DNA of 9,122 nt from Victivallales bacterium. Its GTDB lineage: Bacteria > Verrucomicrobiota > Lentisphaeria > Victivallales > Victivallaceae. Positions 6,357 through 9,122 of this stretch are shown here, piece after piece. The stretch spans positions 1-9,122 of the forward strand of contig JAHOYW010000033.1 in the NCBI GenBank assembly GCA_019038735.1, in the 5' to 3' direction. Under the pieces are notes generated by a model, which was not told where the DNA came from, did not search any database, and saw nothing but the letters and a program-made list of their open reading frames with translations. The translations under genes and the position numbers were made by a program. The stretch's first letter is position 1, and every line of letters begins with the position of its first letter.

Positions 6357-7154
6357 TTAGGCGCGTTTGCCAGGGGTTCTTGCTTGATGAACTCCGCGTT
6401 CACTTGATCTTACAAATTCGAGAAATTCGATAACTTCAGGAGTCTGCTCTAAATCTTCTTCTATTTTAGCCATCGCGTTGCTCGCGTTAAGTCCTGAACG
6501 GAAGAATATTTTGAAAAGTTCGCGGAGAATTTTTATATTATTGTTGCTTATGCCAGCGCGTCTGCAACCAATTATATTGATTCCCATAATGTTACCATTA
6601 CGACCTTCGGCCATAACAAATGGTACAATATCCTGAGAGAATACAGAACAGGCACTAATCATTACCAGACGCCCGATTCTGCTGAATTGATGAATCCCGG
6701 AATATGCGGAAAGAACCGCACGGTCACCTACTTGAGCATAACCGGCAACAGATGAACAGTTGACCATGATAACCCCATTGCCGATAATACAATTGTGTGC
6801 GACATGACAATTATTCATAAAATAACAATTATTACCGATAATGGTACGAGTATTTTCTTTGGTTCCGCAATGGACAGTAGCACCTTCACGAAAAGTATTT
6901 CCATCACCTATGTCTAAAAAAGTTTTTCCACCGGCAAAACTTAAATCTTGAGCGTTTTGTCCAAGCGCGGCAAAAGGATGGATTGTATTGTTTTTACCAA
7001 TAGTTGTATAACCATCGATATTGCATTGGGACAAAAGCTTTGTGCCTTCACCAATTTTAACATTAGGGCCGACATAACAAAGTGGACCAATCTCAACACA
7101 ATCAGCAATCACTGCTTTAGGGTCAACAACAGCAGTTGGGTGTATCTTAGGCAT
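6357..7154 (-). CDS. lpxA: Acyl-ACP--UDP-N-acetylglucosamine O-acyltransferase
   Basis: A 265-residue enzyme (E. coli 262) that performs the first step of lipid A synthesis, moving a hydroxyacyl chain from acyl carrier protein to the 3-OH of UDP-GlcNAc. It shows left-handed beta-helix hexapeptide repeats from about residue 4 to 185, the LpxA block NAQDLSFAGG (67-76), the catalytic His 120 (VAHNC), His 155 (GIHQF) and Arg 199, and a helical C-terminal domain. Differences from E. coli by hand alignment: Tyr 139 where E. coli has His 144, Ala 168 at the Gly 173 chain-length position, and Ile 195 at Glu 200. The frame opens 11 codons earlier, at 7187. MPKIHPTAVV at 7154 is preferred because AAGGA (7166-7162) lies 7 bases before it and the product then matches the family's N-terminus. 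It is followed by gpmI, not lpxB. Confidence 0.93.
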   Translation of the reverse strand: MPKIHPTAVVDPKAVIADCVEIGPLCYVGPNVKIGEGTKLLSQCNIDGYTTIGKNNTIHPFAALGQNAQDLSFAGGKTFLDIGDGNTFREGATVHCGTKENTRTIIGNNCYFMNNCHVAHNCIIGNGVIMVNCSSVAGYAQVGDRAVLSAYSGIHQFSRIGRLVMISACSVFSQDIVPFVMAEGRNGNIMGINIIGCRRAGISNNNIKILRELFKIFFRSGLNASNAMAKIEEDLEQTPEVIEFLEFVRSSERGVHQARTPGKRA

Positions 7155-7207
7155 AAAATTATCCTTGTAATTATTTAACAGTTGCATGAATTTATATAAA
7201 CATCATT

Positions 7208-7216
7208 AATATAGCA
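7208..7216 (-). promoter_or_regulatory. Possible extended -10 promoter for lpxA-gpmI
   Basis: On minus, TGCTATATT reads as an extended -10 (TG-n-TATATT), with the hexamer at 7213-7208. A start near 7201 would give a leader of about 47 bases to the lpxA ATG. No good -35 is visible, which is tolerable for extended -10 promoters. The rest of the 170-bp spacer (7155-7324) is AT-rich. It also holds a weak A/T hairpin AAAAAG-CAT-CTTTTT (7248-7262), which could partly terminate the methyltransferase transcript. Confidence 0.35.
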
Positions 7217-7324
7217 GTTAATTCCTATAGAAAAAATCTAATCAGAGAAAAAGCATCTTTTTTTTACATTTATTTCATTACTAAATATTTGCAACGCGGT
7301 AAAGCAATTATACAAAAATAAAGA

Positions 7325-8053
7325 TTAAGGGCGAGTTGCAGAAATAAATAGTGAGCCGGCTATTGACGAGAAAATAGGAATTTTTTCCAAAGCCGAACAA
7401 AACGGGAGCATGATTGGAAGCATAAAACCCGGAATGGCTGGATGCAGGAAATCAAAGGCTTTAATATTTACTGCAGAGAATCCATACTTTAACATTTTTT
7501 TCTTTAAAGACCATGCAAAAAAAGCAGTTTCGTCAGGAGAATCTCCCAACATCTTTTTTAAAAATGGAATGTTTTTTTGAAGTGCGATTTGCGGATTCAG
7601 CATATTAGGTTCAGTGAAGTGTAAAGTTCCCCCCGGACGTAATACCCTAAATATTTCTTTCAAGGCTTTGTCTATTTCCAAATGATGTAGAACTGAACTG
7701 CCAATCACCGCATCAAAAGAATTGTCGTCAAAGCCCATATCATAGGCGTTTTCAAGCATAAACTCCACATTCTCGAGAGGAACTTCAATTTTTGCTTGCT
7801 CCAGAAGCTCTGCTGAAATATCAATAGCGCTTATTGCCGCTCCTGATTTTGCCGCCTCTTTTGTAAAATATCCCGTACCGCAACCGAGCTCAAGAACTTT
7901 CATGTCCGCTTGAAGATGGGATGTCAACATTTTTACCCGGCGCTGCCAACGCAACTTGCCTGCTGGAGAATCCCAGTTCCATACGTCTCCGGCACCAGCT
8001 TTGCTCAGCACTTTCCCGTGTTCTATTTCATGTTTAAGTCTGTCGTCTGTCAT
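7325..8053 (-). CDS. Class I SAM-dependent methyltransferase
   Basis: A 242-residue Rossmann-fold methyltransferase. Seen: motif I VLELGCGTGYF (53-63), the acidic residue at the end of strand 2 (Asp 78, AIDIS), the NSFDAVIGSSVLHHL block (111-125), and FRVLRPGGTLHFTEPN (135-150). The N-terminal WNWDSPAGKLRWQRRV (25-40) is of a kind I recall in methyltransferases from surface-polysaccharide loci. The C-terminus is hydrophobic (about 203-237, rich in P, L, I and F), possibly a membrane-facing or substrate-covering region. Substrate is unknown: a sugar, lipid or small molecule is possible. The ATG shares its A with the stop of the upstream epimerase gene (TAATG), implying translational coupling and a joint pathway. 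Only a weak GAAG precedes the ATG, which fits coupling. Confidence 0.85.
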   Translation of the reverse strand: MTDDRLKHEIEHGKVLSKAGAGDVWNWDSPAGKLRWQRRVKMLTSHLQADMKVLELGCGTGYFTKEAAKSGAAISAIDISAELLEQAKIEVPLENVEFMLENAYDMGFDDNSFDAVIGSSVLHHLEIDKALKEIFRVLRPGGTLHFTEPNMLNPQIALQKNIPFLKKMLGDSPDETAFFAWSLKKKMLKYGFSAVNIKAFDFLHPAIPGFMLPIMLPFCSALEKIPIFSSIAGSLFISATRP

Positions 8054-9117
8054 TAAATGCTTCGTTTGCTTTGTTCATTATAGATTTCAACTAAAATATC
8101 TTCTATTCCATATTGATATTTCCAGTCAGGATAGTGATTTTGAAATTTACGGACATCACTTACATACCATATATGATCGCCAATCCGATTGCCATCATCA
8201 TATTTGTAATTCATCTTTTTGCCACAAATCTTTTCACATAGTTCAATAGCTTCAGTCATCGAACAATTGCTGTGACGGCTACCTCCTGCATTATATACTT
8301 CGCCGGCTTGAGGGTTCTGGTAGAAATTCCAGAACATATTAACTAAATCATTGCTGTGGATATTATCACGAACCTGCTTCCCTTTATAACCAAACACGGT
8401 ATATTCTCTACCAGTAATAGCGCAAAGCATCAAATAAGCCAAAAAACCGTGAAGCTGTGTTCCTGAATGCCCGGGGCCGGTCAAGCATCCGCCTCTGAAT
8501 ACTCCGGTCTTAATTCCGAAGTAACGACCATATTCCTGCACCATGACATCCGCGGCGGCTTTCGATGCGCCGAAGAGTGAATGTTTGCTTTGGTCAATGC
8601 TCATTGATTCGTCAATACCGAATTCAGCGTAAGGGTGTTCTTTTTCAAGCTCCCAGCGTTTCTCAAGTTCTACCAGAGGTAAACGGTTAGGGGTATCGCC
8701 ATAAACTTTATTGGTTGAAGTAAAAATAAAAACCGCTTCGGGAGTATTGTTCCTGACCGCTTCAAGCAGATTTAAAGTACCGTTAGCGTTTACTGAAAAA
8801 TCCATGAACGGATCATTAGCCGCCCAATCGTGCGATGGCTGCGCCGCGGTATGAATAATGAGTTTTATATCTTTTGAGAATTCAGCGAATATATTATTTA
8901 TTTTATCATAATTCCTGATATCAACACTGTAATGATGGTAATTTGGAATTTCTTCTTCCAGCCGTTTTCTCTGCCACTCGGTTGATGCCTCATTGCCAAA
9001 AAACTCTTTCCGCATGTCGTTATCTATGCCAATTATTGAAAAACCTTTATTTGCCAGAAATCTAACAGCTTCAGCGCCAATCAGCCCAGCGGAACCTTTA
9101 ACAAAAGCAATATACAT
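8053..9117 (-). CDS. NAD-dependent epimerase/dehydratase (extended SDR), CDP-paratose 2-epimerase-like
   Basis: A 354-residue extended short-chain dehydrogenase/reductase that probably acts on a nucleotide-sugar in the cytoplasm. Seen: the NAD-binding GSAGLIG (8-14) after the first strand, acidic Asp 32 and Asp 34 at the end of strand 2 (favouring NAD), DIRN (66-69), [12 protein letters not shown] (89-100), the TSTNKVYGD block (133-141), and the C-terminal substrate-binding half with [16 protein letters not shown] (244-259). Overall it resembles CDP-tyvelose/paratose 2-epimerases. At the YxxxK active site it reads LFGASK (181-186): Lys 186 is kept but Phe 182 replaces the catalytic Tyr. I recall relatives with the same SLFGASK, so this may mark a subfamily. 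The start at 9117 fits the domain edge, but its upstream signals lie outside the window. It overlaps the methyltransferase by one base. Confidence 0.8.
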   Translation of the reverse strand: MYIAFVKGSAGLIGAEAVRFLANKGFSIIGIDNDMRKEFFGNEASTEWQRKRLEEEIPNYHHYSVDIRNYDKINNIFAEFSKDIKLIIHTAAQPSHDWAANDPFMDFSVNANGTLNLLEAVRNNTPEAVFIFTSTNKVYGDTPNRLPLVELEKRWELEKEHPYAEFGIDESMSIDQSKHSLFGASKAAADVMVQEYGRYFGIKTGVFRGGCLTGPGHSGTQLHGFLAYLMLCAITGREYTVFGYKGKQVRDNIHSNDLVNMFWNFYQNPQAGEVYNAGGSRHSNCSMTEAIELCEKICGKKMNYKYDDGNRIGDHIWYVSDVRKFQNHYPDWKYQYGIEDILVEIYNEQSKRSI

Positions 9118-9122
9118 AATAC

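Noticed and set aside
6335..6403. Upstream 23-codon extension of gpmI
   Set aside because: It would overlap the lpxA end by 47 bases, matches nothing in the family, and a strong AAGGAG points to the ATG at 6334.
7155..7187. Upstream 11-codon extension of lpxA
   Set aside because: The ribosome-binding site AAGGA lies inside this extension, 7 bases before the ATG at 7154, and the shorter protein fits the family N-terminus.

Overview
The window appears to be chromosomal DNA from a Gram-negative bacterium of moderate to low G+C. An lpxA gene implies lipid A synthesis. The other genes are housekeeping (NAD synthesis, tRNA maturation, glycolysis), signalling (a membrane nucleotide cyclase) and glycan or nucleotide-sugar functions. 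No transposase, integrase, phage gene, CRISPR array, rRNA or tRNA was recognised. From protein flavour alone I lean towards the PVC superphylum (Lentisphaerota-like), but this is a guess.

Layout. (1) Positions 1-585, minus: nadD, cut by the left edge near its C-terminus. (2) A 69-bp divergent spacer, then cca on plus (655-1983). (3) A 309-bp non-coding stretch (1984-2292) dense in inverted repeats, including an 11-bp hairpin nested in a 6-bp stem with pseudoknot potential and a terminator-like hairpin. (4) On plus, a large sensor adenylate cyclase (2293-4404), followed by an overlapping 49-codon ORF (4401-4550) predicted to encode a one-helix membrane peptide, then a terminator. (5) A convergent terminator closes a block of four minus-strand genes: an SDR epimerase (8053-9117) and a methyltransferase (7325-8053) that overlap by one base, then lpxA (6357-7154) and gpmI (4688-6334), which are 22 bp apart.

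How the genes may work together. The epimerase and methyltransferase look like a translationally coupled pair from a surface-glycan or nucleotide-sugar pathway. lpxA starts lipid A synthesis. Its pairing with the phosphoglycerate mutase gene, rather than with lpxD, fabZ or lpxB, is unusual. The cyclase should read an extracytoplasmic ligand through a Cache domain and make cAMP in the cytoplasm.

The best candidates for something undescribed are the small membrane ORF coupled to the cyclase, the structured non-coding region in front of the cyclase, and the epimerase carrying Phe in place of the SDR catalytic Tyr. All are inferences from sequence only.
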